37,833 nucleotides of DNA, from NCBI GenBank assembly GCA_945904015.1, contig CAMDPK010000066.1, forward strand, positions 1 to 37,833, in the 5' to 3' direction. The notes beneath the pieces are model-generated. The model searched no databases. It had not been told where the DNA came from and worked only from the letters and a program-made list of their open reading frames with translations. The stretch comes from Candidatus Kuenenia stuttgartensis. Its GTDB lineage: Bacteria; Planctomycetota; Planctomycetia; Planctomycetales; Planctomycetaceae. Positions 10,401 through 18,404 of the stretch are shown one piece after another. Position 1 is the first letter of the stretch, and every line of letters begins with the position of its first letter. The position numbers and the translations under genes were made by a program.

Positions 10401-10602
10401 AAAGCCCCACGAACTCGTGGTGATCTCGAAGCGTTTGCAAACCCTGCGTGAAGCCTTCGCCAAGGATGAAGCCGCCGCCAAAAAGCTGATCGCCGTCGGT
10501 GAATCGAAGGCCAACGACAAACTCAATCCGGTGGACCTCGCCGCGTTCACCAGCATCGCGTCGTTGCTGCTGAATTTGGACGAGACCATCTCCAAAGAGT
10601 GA
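7426..10602 (+). CDS. PSCyt1 / DUF1549-DUF1553 cytochrome-like exported protein
   Basis: A 1058-residue planctomycete-type protein. The signal peptide spans residues 1-26 (ends TVPSAAE). A cytochrome-c-like PSCyt1 domain follows with heme motif CFACH at 43-47 and the usual KSGDSELMKRI and MPPPKSG segments. DUF1549 runs from about 155 (IDAFVRTRLEREGLSPSPEA, TNGYQGD), then a coiled and carbohydrate-binding-like middle, then DUF1553 at the C terminus (NRYWQTLFGTGLVKT, ENRLLARGPRYRLPSW). The ATG at 7426 is preferred over an upstream GTG at 7381 because it gives a clean signal peptide. Such genes usually precede a DUF1501 gene; here the next gene is convergent and unrelated, so the usual pair is missing. 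The function is not established. Three repeat-like stretches interrupt the coding sequence at residues about 139-153, 770-781 and 814-836. Confidence 0.92.
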   Translation: MPQTFLRRGLLAVTTVFAMATVPSAAEPPNFSRDILPILSDNCFACHGPDAKSREADLRLDQQESALRTDKPIIVPGKSGDSELMKRILSADADTVMPPPKSGRKLTAAQIELLNAWIESGAKWGKHWAFDSIRRPAVPNLKSEISNLKSQIRNPIDAFVRTRLEREGLSPSPEAPKHTLIRRVTLDLTGLPPSLEELDAFVADQSPDAYEKVVDRLLKSPRFGERMVWEWLDAARYADTNGYQGDPTRTMYFWRDWVIDALNNNMPFDQFTIEQLAGDQLPNPTQQQLIATGFHRNHMINGEGGRIAEESRVDYVQDRVETTGTVWMGLTFNCCRCHDHKFDPLAQKEYYQLSAFFNSIEESGANDAGGLANPIITFAGPEQQKKLDDLRATENAANKSRDELDRKLRDSQAEWEKSLVASGSAAEPQWSVMAFENLKSEAGAMLKKLDDHSVLASGDNPAKDSFELVLKSKLSGLTGIQLEALPDDSLVNKGPGRADNGNFVLSELKLFLNDKPVELSAIRADYEQPTFPPANAVDGRNDSGWAIANEFGKPHVALFEPRTPIAANDGETTVRVRLEFQTVHVAHVLGRFRLSLTNSPVASLRPMPAAVREGLAIAADKRNDAQKKAVTEYFLNNEPTLLTARRVADDAKKAREGLERSLPRTMVMRERPQPRDTFILVRGAYDKFADKVSHGLPNVLPQPTEPATNRLALARWLMSPEHPLTARVTVNRYWQTLFGTGLVKTTEDFGVQGEKPSHPEFLDWLAAEFMESRETRVESPEQDNVLAEQLANPRWNVKRLIRLIVTSATYRQASRMGTLARPSGEEQETGKSAHPTNPAERDPENRLLARGPRYRLPSWMIRDQALAISGLLVEKQGGPPVKGYQPPGIWEEATFGRIGYQQESGEALYRRSLYQFWRRIVGPTIFFDVATRQTCQVKVARTNTPLHALVTLNDVTFVEAARTLAQRVLLGPATDDAARLTDAFRRCTSRSPKPHELVVISKRLQTLREAFAKDEAAAKKLIAVGESKANDKLNPVDLAAFTSIASLLLNLDETISKE
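7841..7886. repeat. Short in-frame tandem/palindromic AT-rich insert
   Basis: The word CAAATTTGAAATCT occurs at 7841 and again at 7862, joined by GAAATCT, and ends in CAGATCCGAAA. It is translated as NLKSEISNLKSQIRN inside the PSCyt1 gene, in the linker before DUF1549. Its AT-rich composition contrasts sharply with the surrounding high-GC codons. Confidence 0.7.
9736..9768. repeat. GAGAGTC-rich low-complexity insert in coding sequence
   Basis: A purine-rich run built of GAGAGTC and GAGACGA words is translated as ESRETRVESPE within the DUF1553 part of the PSCyt1 gene. It lies between the conserved EFLDWLAAEF and the NPRWNVKRLIRLIV segment, where a variable loop is expected. Confidence 0.55.
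9866..9932. repeat. Intragenic perfect 24-bp inverted repeat (MGTLARP...KSAHPT type)
   Basis: Arms 9866-9889 and 9909-9932 are perfect inverted copies over 24 bases, with inner palindrome GGGCACTCTTGCCC in each arm and a 19-base spacer. It lies in the PSCyt1 coding sequence and is translated as MGTLARP on the way in and GKSAHPT on the way out. It falls in the loop between the conserved SATYRQAS and ERDPENRLLARGPR segments of DUF1553. Confidence 0.9.
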
Positions 10603-10712
10603 GCCGCGTTCTTTGAGCGACGGTGAGGGTCATCCAGCCGTTGGCTCGACAATAGCTTCACGGGAGACAGGCCCGTTCTCGCTGCGCCACATGGCACCAC
10701 CGTCTAGGGCCG

Positions 10713-13700
10713 TCAGATCACGGATTCATCGACGGCTTTGTCGAGCAGCGAATCTTTGTTGGGGTCTGTGCGTTTGGCGAAGAAGAGGTCTCGGCCAGCG
10801 TGGCCTCGGACGTTGTCGGGCGTGCCGAAGTCCAAGACGTTCGTGCCCGCGATAAGTTGTGCGGCGACGTTGATCTTCCGAGTGTTGTAGCCGGCGATGG
10901 TGGTCCACAGGGCGCGAACCGTGTTGAGCGTTGTGATCGGCGCGGTGATTTGGCCGGCGATGAGAAGGTCATCGTCTTCGTTGCCGTTCAGGATGTCGCT
11001 GCCAAGTCCGCCGATGAGCAGGTCTCGGCCGCGATTGCCGGAAATCACATCGTCATCGTCGCCGCCGTCGAGGATGTCGTGACCGTCGTCGCCGCTGAGC
11101 GTATCGTCGCCGGCCGCTCCGAGCAGAATGTCGTTTCCCGCGCCGCCGCTGATCGCATCGGCCGAACTGCCGCCGGTGATCGAATCATGGCCGGCGTTGC
11201 CATTGAGCGTCCCGCCGCCGGCGCTGCCGAGAATCGTGTCCGCGCCGCGACCGCCGTTGATCGTCACCTGCCCGCTGAACGCCGAGGCATCGACGATTCG
11301 CCCGGCTGTCCCGGTGATTGACAGCACCGCACTTTCGATTTCGCGCAACGTGTCGTCATCGGCACCAATGGCATTCAAATCCGTGAGCATCAGGTTCGTC
11401 GCCGACGTGACGATGACTTGGTCGGTTCCGTCCGCGCCGAAGAGCACATCGTCGAAACGTGAGCCGATCAGCGTGTCGTCACCATCCCAGCCGATGAGAA
11501 CCACCGAACCGCCGGCAAAGCCCGAGGCGTCGATCCAGTCGGCTTGTGGAGACCCGTGCAACTCCGCGTGTTCAATCGACGACAGCGAGTCGCTGCCGTT
11601 GCCCGTCATCCGTGAGGAGGTCAGAGTCGCGCGACCAGTCACTCCATCGGTCACCGTGTCGGTGCCGCTTCCTCCCCTCAACAGATCCTGACCCTGCCCG
11701 CCTGTTAAAACGTCGTTACCGGACCCTCCCGTGATCCGATCATCGCCGTGGCCACCGTTCAGAGATTGGTCCACGGTCTGCCATCGAGCGTTGATGGTGT
11801 CGTTGCCGTCGTCCCCGGAGATGGCCAGCCGTCCCGTGAAAGTGCGCTCCAGGCCGCGCGCGGTGAACGTGTCATCGCCACCTCGGCCAGCCACCTCCAA
11901 CCACTCCGCATTGGCGAGCGACACGATCAAATCCGGCAAGCCAGCATTCTCCAATTTCAACCGCCCGTCCGCTCCCCCCACGTCGGTGAACGTCACCGAA
12001 TCCGAAGTGTCAGGAAATTCGACGATCACGTTGTGAGCGTCCCAACCCAATTCCAGAACATCCGCGACGTTGAAGAGATACTCGGCCCGCACGATCCCGA
12101 TGAACGTGATGACCTGGACCTCGCGAGCATTCAACAGCCGATAATTGATCTGATCCAGAGTTTCTGAGACGTCCGTCACTTCAATGATGAAGACCCTCTG
12201 GAAGTCATTCCCGCCCGAATCGGTGACTCGCACGGTGACGCTGTGCGACGTGTTGGTTTCAAAGTCGAGCCGGCTGCTGTCGGTGACGATCAGGTTCGAG
12301 CCGCTCAGCCCGAAGCGGCCGTCTGCGGAATCGAGCAGGCTGAACGTGAGGCTGTCGCCGGCATCGGGATCGAGCGCCGACAGCTCGCCGACCACCGTTC
12401 CGTTGGGCGAGTTCTCCGGCACGCTCGCGGAACTCAGCAAGATGTCGGTGGGCGCGGCATTCGATGGTCCCTCGTCGTCCGTTTCGACCGCGCCAAGATC
12501 GACGATCCCGTGGCGAATGCGGTCAAACCCCGTTCCGCGCTGATCGGTGCTGAGCGGCGCATCGCCGTTGGCCGGATCGACCGCCAGCTCGTTGCTACCG
12601 CCGTTGATCGCCAGGCTGCCCCGCAGCGGCAGATGAGTGAACGTCGCCCCTCCATTGTCTTGCAGCGGCCCAAGCATCGGGTCGAGCGGCGATGATGCAC
12701 TGCCGATGAAGTTGCCGTTTGCGTCTGGGATTTCACCATCAGTCGGCGAAAGGCCGATCTCAATGCCAGTTCCGATGATGCTGTGACGAATCGTAGGCAT
12801 CAGGTACGAATAGATGTCCGGTCGCGAAAAGTTTGGTTCGCCGGTGAATGGATTTGTTCCATCGTTTGTGTTTCCAGCAATGATTGAATTCTGAATGTTG
12901 AGACCGCGATTCATGTTGGTGATGCCGCCACCGAATCCGTCAGCATGATTCGCCGCGATTGTGCTGTTCGTCACGTTGGTCGTCATCATTGAGTATGTGC
13001 CACCTCCGACTTCTCCCGCTGTGTTCCCGCTGATCGTGCTGTTTGTGACGGTCAATTCGTCCCACGAATGAATTGCGCCTCCGCGCGCACCCGCCGAGTT
13101 TTCGCTCAAGGAACTATCCAGCACAGCGATGTCCGGGGAGACGATCGCCCCTCCGTCTCCGTCAGCATGATTGTCAGTGAGCTGGCTGTTTTTCACGACA
13201 ATGGCGGACAAAGCAAAAATCGCCCCGCCGTCGCCACTCGTAGAGTTCTGGTCTAGAGTGCTTCCCGTGATACGAACTTCGTTAGACGCGCTGATCGCAC
13301 CGCCTTGTGAACCATATCCCGATGTAGAGTTGCCGCTGATGTTGCTGTTGCCGGCAACGACACAGTCCCAAGCATAAACGGCACCGCCGTAACTGGCAGA
13401 ACCTCTCGTGCAGTTGCCACTCAGCGTGCTGTTGCGGATGGACAATGCCCCAAACCAAGCAATTGCGCCGCCGCCAGACGAGTCTCCCAACGTTGAATTG
13501 TTCTGGAGGAGGCTGTCGTTGATGGTGAGAGTCCGGCCAAATGAGTTCCCTTTTCGAATCGCACCGCCTCCTTCGGAATCGCCAACTGTTCGACCATTTC
13601 GCAGCGTGACACCGTTGATGGAGACGTCAGCGTTCCTGCCTGTCACATCAAAAATTCGCGACCTTTGCTGAGCGTCGATGATGGTGTTTTCGGGGCCGTT

Positions 13701-15470
13701 GCCGGTGAGGGTGACGGAGTCGGTGATGGTGATCTGGCCGAGATCGAGCAGCAGCGGGGTGCCGTTGAGCGTGGCGGCGAACGTGATCGTGTCGGCTCCG
13801 ACGCGGGCGTTGGCCAGGCCGACCGCTTCTCGGAGGGAGAGATCGCCGGGGGAATAGTCGCCGTCGTTCTCATCGCTGGCCTGATCGACGACGAACAGCG
13901 GCTGGGCTTCGTAGGCTCCCATGTCCACGGTTCCGACCCGGCGGACAAACGGAGCGCCGCGCTGGTCGCTCGTCAGCGGAGCATTTTCGTTTTGGTTGGC
14001 GTTGGCCGGGGCCACGGCGAGGCGGTCGTCTCCGTGATCAATCGCCAAGCTCCCCGCCAGCAACGCATGCGTCTGAGTCGTCCCCCCGTTCCACCCCAAC
14101 GGCCCCAGCAACGGATCAATCGGCGACGCCCCGCTCCCAATGAAGTTGCCGTTCGCGTCGGGCGTGCTGCTGGTCGTCGCGATCAGATTTGTGTCGGTGT
14201 TGTTGCCGATCAGGCTGTGGGTGATGACGACCGGTCCGCCGCCATAAAAATCGGGATTTGTAGTGTTGGCGGAGTTTCCGGCGATGATCGAGTTTTGAAT
14301 CCTGGCATCTTGCGCGTAGATTGCACCGCCGCTTCCGTAATCGCCGGTTGCGACGTTGCCGGTGAGCGTGCTGTTTGTCACCGTCACAATTCCAAACCCG
14401 TACGAGTGGACGGCACCGCCGAATGCAAATCGACCGGTCGCTATGTTCCCGCTTAGTGTGCTGTTGGTAAGAGTGACGGCTCCATCCGAACCGATCGCGC
14501 CGCCGTACCCCGAACGCCCATTGGCTGAATTACCATTGAGCGTGCTGTTCATCACGGTCACGGATTCACTTGCCCCGATCGCGCCACCACCGCCGTTCAA
14601 AGCCGAGTTACCGCTGATCGTGCTGTTATGCAACGTCACGCGTCGGCTCGCGGCAACGGCTCCGCCACCCGCGGCAGAATTGCCCGTCAAAACGCTCCCC
14701 TCGATGACCACATCGAGAGCGCTAATTGCACCGCCTGTCGCGATTCTCGCCGAGTTGTTGACGAATGTGCTGTTCTCCACGGACACAAGCCAGTACGCAG
14801 CGCAAATTGCACCGCCATTGGAAGCGCGGCCTTCGGTGACGTTGCCATCGAAGTAACTGCTCAGCACCGTTACCACACCACGAGACGAGATTGCACCACC
14901 TACTGATTCCTCCCCCACAGTAGAATTCCCCGTCAACACACTATTTGTTATCGAAATCCGCGATGCCTCCGAACGAATCGCGCCCCCTTCCTGATACCGC
15001 GCCGTCGTTTTGCCGTTTTGCAACGTGAGGTTATCAATCGTCACTTCACGGCAGAGATATTTGACATCAAAAATCCGCGAGTTCTGCTGGGCGTCGATGA
15101 TCGTGTTGGCCGGGCCGTGGCCGGTGAGCGTGAGGGACTGCGTGATGTCCATCTGGCCGAGCAACAGAGCAATCGTGCCGTTCAGATCGGGCGCGAAGAC
15201 GATTTGGTCCGAGCCGCTGCCGGTCTCGCCCTGGTCCGTCGAGCCGTCGGTATTCGCCGCGGCGATGGCCTCGCGCAGAGTCACCAGCCCGTCGCCTGCG
15301 GTCGTGTTGTCCGCCAGACTGTTGACCGTGATCACCGCCGGCAACACGCGCGACTCCAACCGCTCCACTCCCAGCGGTCGCCGTCGACGCTCTCGCCGCG
15401 CAGCCTCGCGAGGCGTCCGTGTCCCAAACGCTCGCCGCCGCAGATTCGACAACCACGAAGCCCACAACAT
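10713..15470 (-). CDS. Secreted CSLREA / choice-of-anchor Q / cadherin / RTX repeat protein
   Basis: A 1585-residue surface or secreted protein. After an Arg-rich N terminus comes LESRVLPAV (38-46), resembling the planctomycete LEPR-XLL export motif. Two copies of the same module follow (about 48-515 and 520-1010). Each has a CSLREA-like start (VTLREAIAAAN, LSLREAVGLAN), beta-helix repeats with NSTxSGN words, and an anchor-Q end (NGNFIGS, DQRG). A cadherin-like domain follows (about 1010-1105, PENSPNGTVVGEL, DFETN), then calcium-binding RTX nonapeptides (GGHGDDRITGGSGNDVL, GAGNDILLGAAGDD). The frame is open to 15530, but the ATG at 15470 is chosen because AAGGAGG lies six bases upstream. An adhesion or matrix role is inferred. 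It is convergent with the PSCyt1 gene, with about 110 bp between and no obvious terminator. Confidence 0.9.
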   Translation of the reverse strand: MLWASWLSNLRRRAFGTRTPREAARRERRRRPLGVERLESRVLPAVITVNSLADNTTAGDGLVTLREAIAAANTDGSTDQGETGSGSDQIVFAPDLNGTIALLLGQMDITQSLTLTGHGPANTIIDAQQNSRIFDVKYLCREVTIDNLTLQNGKTTARYQEGGAIRSEASRISITNSVLTGNSTVGEESVGGAISSRGVVTVLSSYFDGNVTEGRASNGGAICAAYWLVSVENSTFVNNSARIATGGAISALDVVIEGSVLTGNSAAGGGAVAASRRVTLHNSTISGNSALNGGGGAIGASESVTVMNSTLNGNSANGRSGYGGAIGSDGAVTLTNSTLSGNIATGRFAFGGAVHSYGFGIVTVTNSTLTGNVATGDYGSGGAIYAQDARIQNSIIAGNSANTTNPDFYGGGPVVITHSLIGNNTDTNLIATTSSTPDANGNFIGSGASPIDPLLGPLGWNGGTTQTHALLAGSLAIDHGDDRLAVAPANANQNENAPLTSDQRGAPFVRRVGTVDMGAYEAQPLFVVDQASDENDGDYSPGDLSLREAVGLANARVGADTITFAATLNGTPLLLDLGQITITDSVTLTGNGPENTIIDAQQRSRIFDVTGRNADVSINGVTLRNGRTVGDSEGGGAIRKGNSFGRTLTINDSLLQNNSTLGDSSGGGAIAWFGALSIRNSTLSGNCTRGSASYGGAVYAWDCVVAGNSNISGNSTSGYGSQGGAISASNEVRITGSTLDQNSTSGDGGAIFALSAIVVKNSQLTDNHADGDGGAIVSPDIAVLDSSLSENSAGARGGAIHSWDELTVTNSTISGNTAGEVGGGTYSMMTTNVTNSTIAANHADGFGGGITNMNRGLNIQNSIIAGNTNDGTNPFTGEPNFSRPDIYSYLMPTIRHSIIGTGIEIGLSPTDGEIPDANGNFIGSASSPLDPMLGPLQDNGGATFTHLPLRGSLAINGGSNELAVDPANGDAPLSTDQRGTGFDRIRHGIVDLGAVETDDEGPSNAAPTDILLSSASVPENSPNGTVVGELSALDPDAGDSLTFSLLDSADGRFGLSGSNLIVTDSSRLDFETNTSHSVTVRVTDSGGNDFQRVFIIEVTDVSETLDQINYRLLNAREVQVITFIGIVRAEYLFNVADVLELGWDAHNVIVEFPDTSDSVTFTDVGGADGRLKLENAGLPDLIVSLANAEWLEVAGRGGDDTFTARGLERTFTGRLAISGDDGNDTINARWQTVDQSLNGGHGDDRITGGSGNDVLTGGQGQDLLRGGSGTDTVTDGVTGRATLTSSRMTGNGSDSLSSIEHAELHGSPQADWIDASGFAGGSVVLIGWDGDDTLIGSRFDDVLFGADGTDQVIVTSATNLMLTDLNAIGADDDTLREIESAVLSITGTAGRIVDASAFSGQVTINGGRGADTILGSAGGGTLNGNAGHDSITGGSSADAISGGAGNDILLGAAGDDTLSGDDGHDILDGGDDDDVISGNRGRDLLIGGLGSDILNGNEDDDLLIAGQITAPITTLNTVRALWTTIAGYNTRKINVAAQLIAGTNVLDFGTPDNVRGHAGRDLFFAKRTDPNKDSLLDKAVDESVI

Positions 15471-15476
15471 CGAACG

Positions 15477-15483
15477 CCTCCTT
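15477..15483 (-). promoter_or_regulatory. Strong ribosome binding site that decides the start of the RTX protein
   Basis: Read on the minus strand this is AAGGAGG followed by six bases and ATG. It rules out the longer reading frame, whose extra 20 residues would be encoded by the palindromic element at 15491-15550. Confidence 0.8.
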
Positions 15484-15490
15484 GCGCTCC

Positions 15491-15550
15491 CGTAGCCCCA
15501 AGCTGCCAGCTTGTGGGTCTTCGGCCACAAGCTGGCAGCTTGTGGCTACG
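15491..15550. repeat. REPIN-like inverted repeat (CAAGCTGCCAGCTTG type) in the RTX gene leader
   Basis: About 26-base arms (15491-15516 and 15525-15550) are inverted copies differing at one base. Each arm holds an inner palindrome; the right arm's is perfect, CCACAAGCT-GGC-AGCTTGTGG. It lies 8 bases upstream of the Shine-Dalgarno of the RTX-protein gene, so if the promoter is further upstream the hairpin would be in the 5' untranslated leader. Confidence 0.85.
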
Positions 15551-15642
15551 ATTTCGGACGGCGACTTAGTGGTTTTCGCGGGAGAGCGGCAAGACCAGAG
15601 TGAACGCAGAACATTCTGGATGCACTGATGCTGGCGCTGAAT

Positions 15643-16794
15643 TCAAGCGACTCCGTCAATGTCAGCGCCAAGCTCTCCGGCGAGATGATCGCTCAGGCGG
15701 TCGCCGTGCAGTTCGGTTTTGATTTCCTTGTGACGATTTTCGGATTCTCCACGGTCGGCGTATTCGTCGTAGGTGCCACCGGGCAGGATGGCTCCACCGG
15801 GACGATTGGTGAGCACGACGCGGCGGTTGGTCCCTTCCGATTTCACCTCGACCTTCACGATCGTGCAGCGCGGAGCCGACCAACTGCGGGCTTGATAGTG
15901 CCAGTCCGCCGAAGGCGGAAACTCGCGTTGCGGTTGTGAAGTCTCGGCGAATTGCTGCTGCAACTGCTGCAAAAGTTCCTCGGTGTGTCGCTTCAGGACC
16001 GGGTTCATGCAATAGCCGAACGTGTAGAACAGCCCCAGTTCCTCGCACAAATCCAGCATCAGCGGCACGCCGAAGCCGGAGTCGGCACGCGCGTGGATCT
16101 CGATGTCAGGCCACACCGCACGCACGCGCTCCACGATGTACCGCAAGTCGTCATCGCCTCCCAGAAACGCCGTCGCCGTCCCGTGCCGCAGGCTGACCAT
16201 CACGAGCTGATCGTTCTCCGCGCCGGTGATCGACAACGGGTAATACTGGTGCTGATCGTAGTACCCATGAAACAGCGTGAGCTGCTGCTGCCCGTGCGTC
16301 TCGTCGTCCCAGGCATCCAGATAGAGCGTGATCCGTTGCGGTGGCACGCCTCCCAGCAACTCGCTGAACGATTGAAGGAACAACGTCACGAACAGTTCCC
16401 GCAAGCGATTGAGATCTGCGATGCTGACGTCATTCTCAATCCGCGACAACGTCGGCTGACTGGCCAGGTCTTGCTTCGGATCGCTGGGGTCGCGTCCCGC
16501 GATCACCTTGAAGATCGGATCGCTGCGGAGCGCATCGTGATCGTTCTGATCCTCGTAGTCCGCGAGCATCCCGTAAACACGCTGCCGCACCATGTCCAAC
16601 CACGAGTGCTTCGGTCCCACTCGCGAGTCACCCCACAGTGCGTCGGCAAACTGCTGGGTGTACCGCAACCGCTCATCCCTCTGCCGAAAAACCAGCAACC
16701 CCGCATCGCTGGACAGCGGCGACTGCGACACCTCGACCTGAATCGGCCGATCCCCAAACTCGAATGCAAATTCTCAAGCAGTCTGTAAACTCAT
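15643..16794 (-). pseudogene. Decayed IS1380-family transposase
   Basis: The frame from GTG at 16731 gives 362 residues with IS1380-type DDE features: DAWDDETHG, RADSGFGVPL and ENRHKEIKTELHGDRLSDH. The ancestral start is probably ATG at 16794, with GGAGG upstream. That frame reads MSLQTA, then TGA (16774-16776), then EFAFEFGDRPIQVEV, which continues into the GTG frame and matches the usual N terminus. The C terminus breaks off after DRLSDH: the expected hydrophobic tail is missing, and unrelated residues run to a stop at 15643. So it has both a premature stop and a 3' truncation. No convincing terminal inverted repeats or target duplication were found. It sits just upstream of the RTX-protein gene. 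Confidence 0.8.
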
Positions 16795-16884
16795 CGCGGC
16801 CTCCGTGCGTGTTCTGAAGTGGCAGTTAATCCAACCACTTAGATGCGCGAGGAGGCCATTTTTTGTCACGTCATGAATAATTCA

Positions 16885-16909
16885 GGCTGGCGCCCTGCGG
16901 CTCATTGGA
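16885..16909. repeat. Half copy of the GGCTAGCGCCCTGCGGC repeat family
   Basis: GGCTGGCGCCCTGCGGCT followed by CATTGGA closely matches one arm of the complete element at 24182-24257. No second arm is seen nearby. It lies between the transposase relic and the sulfatase. Confidence 0.6.
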
Positions 16910-16940
16910 TTCACCGGACTGTGTCTAGGAGACATCGACG

Positions 16941-18392
16941 ATGCGGGGACTTCGAGAACTACTGGCTGTTGGTTGGTGTTGCTTGTCCTCGCTGGCATTC
17001 GCTGCCGAGCAACGGCCGCCGAACGTCATCTTCATCTTGGCGGATGATCTCGGCATCAACGATCTGAGCTGCTACGGTCGGAAGGATCAGGCGACGCCTC
17101 GGCTGGATCTGCTTGCGGCGGAGGGGATGCGGTTCACGTCGGCGAATTGTGCTCAGCCAATTTGCTCGCCGTCGCGAGCGGCGATCATGAGCGGTCTGGC
17201 TCCGGCGCGGCTGCACATCACGACATTCTTGCCGGGACGCGGCGATGCTCCGTCGCAGAAGTTGTTGCATCCGAAGATCACAATGCAGCTCGCGCTGGAG
17301 CACACGACGCTCGCCGAGCACCTCAAGTCTGCTGGTTACGCGACGGCGTGCATCGGCAAGTGGCATCTCGGCGGAGCGGGCTTCGGGCCGAAGGAGCAGG
17401 GCTTCGAGGTCGTCCATGCCGGCAAGCCGAACACTTCGCCGACCGCCGACGAAGGGGGCAAGGGCGAGTACGACCTGACCGCGCACGCGATCGACTTCGT
17501 TCGAGCGAACAAGGACAAGCCGTTCTTCCTTTACCTGCCGCACAACAATCCGCACATCCCATTGGCCGCGAAGCCGGAGTTGATCGAGAAATTCAAGGAC
17601 AGCTTCAACCCGACGTATGCCGCCGTCGTGAACACGCTCGACGACAGCGTTGGGCGACTGCTCGATGCGCTGGAGGAACTCCAGCTGCGCGACAACACGC
17701 TGGTCGTCTTCACGTCGGACAACGGCGGTGTTCACCTCCCTGAATTGAAGGAAGATGCGCCGACTCACAACACGCCGTTCCGAGCTGGCAAGGGCTACCT
17801 CTACGAAGGTGGACTGCGCATTCCGCTGATCGTGCGACTGCCGAAGGTCGTGCCGGCCGGCAAAGTCAGCGACACGCCGGTCATCAACACCGACTGGCTG
17901 CCGACGATCCTCGACCTGTGCGGCGTGCCGTTCGAGGCGAGCAAGTCTGACGGTGTCAGCCTCGCGCCGCTGTTGAAAGGGAGATCGCTGGCAGCTCGCC
18001 CGCTGCTGTGGCACTTCCCGCACTACAACAATCAAGGAGGCCGCCCTGCCGGCGTGATTCGGATCGGCGACTGGAAGCTCATCGAGCACTACGAGAATGG
18101 CCACAAGGAGTTGTTCAATCTCGCAGTCGATCGTTCCGAGGAGCACGACCTCGCGGCGAAGGAACCGCAGCGAGCCGCAGACATGCAGACCAAGCTTGCG
18201 GCGTGGCGAATGACTGTCGGAGCACAAGGCAACGTCCCGAACCCAGACTTCGATCCCGTGTGGTACAAGCGGCTGTATCAGGACTTTGATTCCTCACGGC
18301 TCAGACCCGCCGCGACCGCTGCCGCGATGCGGGACAAGCTGTCCTCGTGGCGAGCGGGAATGGATGCCGTCGTCACCAAACCCAAGAAGTAA
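16941..18392 (+). CDS. Secreted sulfatase (formylglycine-dependent, S1 type)
   Basis: A 483-residue sulfatase predicted to cleave sulfate esters, in planctomycetes probably from sulfated polysaccharides. The signal peptide covers residues 1-22. Metal-binding residues are in LADDLG (Asp35, Asp36), the CSPSR formylglycine motif places the modified Cys at 75, GKWHLGG is at 139-145 (Lys140, His142), His205 lies in PHNNPHIPL, and TSDNGG is at 259-264 (Asp260, Asn261). All catalytic positions are intact. The ATG has AGGAGA eight bases upstream. The GNAT gene follows after only 12 bp, so the two are probably co-transcribed. No anaerobic or FGE-type maturation gene is in the window. The substrate is unknown. 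Confidence 0.95.
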   Translation: MRGLRELLAVGWCCLSSLAFAAEQRPPNVIFILADDLGINDLSCYGRKDQATPRLDLLAAEGMRFTSANCAQPICSPSRAAIMSGLAPARLHITTFLPGRGDAPSQKLLHPKITMQLALEHTTLAEHLKSAGYATACIGKWHLGGAGFGPKEQGFEVVHAGKPNTSPTADEGGKGEYDLTAHAIDFVRANKDKPFFLYLPHNNPHIPLAAKPELIEKFKDSFNPTYAAVVNTLDDSVGRLLDALEELQLRDNTLVVFTSDNGGVHLPELKEDAPTHNTPFRAGKGYLYEGGLRIPLIVRLPKVVPAGKVSDTPVINTDWLPTILDLCGVPFEASKSDGVSLAPLLKGRSLAARPLLWHFPHYNNQGGRPAGVIRIGDWKLIEHYENGHKELFNLAVDRSEEHDLAAKEPQRAADMQTKLAAWRMTVGAQGNVPNPDFDPVWYKRLYQDFDSSRLRPAATAAAMRDKLSSWRAGMDAVVTKPKK

Positions 18393-18404
18393 CCGGAACA
18401 CTCG

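Noticed and set aside
10930..11800. Regular short repeats that could suggest a CRISPR-like array
   Set aside because: They are codons for RTX GGxGxD nonapeptides on the minus strand; there are no constant repeats with unique spacers.
15952..16788. 278-residue plus-strand frame across the transposase relic
   Set aside because: Antisense to recognisable IS1380 DDE motifs; no independent support.
16795..16860. AGTGG...CCACT next to the transposase as a terminal inverted repeat
   Set aside because: Only a few bases pair, no matching copy is found at the other end, and no target duplication is visible.
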